A DNA stretch of 35,802 nt from assembly GCF_900078675.2 (NCBI RefSeq), contig NZ_LT546237.1:3486105-3521906 (forward strand), in the 5' to 3' direction. Below are positions 33,283 to 35,802 of the stretch, piece by piece (position 1 is the stretch's first letter; each line of letters begins with the position of its first letter). The DNA comes from Mycobacterium interjectum (GTDB lineage Bacteria; Actinomycetota; Actinomycetes; Mycobacteriales; Mycobacteriaceae). Both the position numbers and the translations under genes were made by a program. A model generated the notes under the pieces. The model did not search any database, was not told the DNA's origin, and was given only the letters and a program-made list of their open reading frames with translations.

Positions 33283-35802
<2,520 letters not shown>

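Overview
The window is high-GC DNA from a mycobacterium, probably a slow-growing non-tuberculous species (Mycobacterium avium complex-like; this is inferred from gene content, not measured). The core genes follow the M. tuberculosis Rv0803-Rv0826 order in reverse: a TetR regulator, desA1, dus, an LCP protein, phoY2, phoT/pstB, mshD, glnR, lmeA, thiX, a cysA/sseC sulfur operon and nitrobindin, then pabC-like, ygfZ, a DUF3073 gene, purM, purF, an SCP-like gene, a CPBP protease and purL. Start codons, short 4-bp overlaps and several leaderless GTG genes (a -10 hexamer 6-7 nt before the start) are typical of the genus.

Layout: 1-6026 (+) carries cell-envelope genes (acyl-ACP desaturase, cell-wall polymer ligase), a tRNA dihydrouridine synthase and the phosphate regulator PhoY2. 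6023-11773 (-) holds a complete pstSCAB phosphate transporter with a likely RegX3 box, then mshD and glnR. 11955-15853 (+) holds lmeA-thiX, a sulfurtransferase operon preceded by a poly-cysteine leaderless leader peptide, and a 32-residue membrane microprotein coupled to nitrobindin. 27617-35802 is again core: aminodeoxychorismate lyase, YgfZ, DUF3073 and the purine genes.

Between nitrobindin and the pabC-like gene sits an 11.5-kb accessory island (about 16017-27559), bounded by a perfect 30-bp direct repeat. I read it as a decayed prophage. It contains a truncated major capsid protein, the C-terminal end of a tyrosine integrase, an orphan tRNA, a zinc-ribbon DUF4145 protein, a DUF4352 membrane protein, a zinc-ribbon membrane protein, an Ltp-type superinfection-exclusion protein and a TIR-domain protein next to the right att site. 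Three mobile elements have entered it. One is an IS21-family element (18607-23643) with a 5-bp target duplication. The second is a large-serine-recombinase element that split that IS21's istB exactly at its Walker A motif. The third is an IS3-family element (24441-25710) that now joins two unrelated phage fragments without a target duplication.

The most interesting points are the Walker A-interrupting serine recombinase element, the TIR/Ltp pair between integrase and attR, and the att core, which lies inside a tiny ORF with an almost full-length complement to the 16S rRNA 3' end. Also notable are the poly-Cys attenuator, the leaderless microprotein-nitrobindin pair and the structured leader of the DUF3073 gene.
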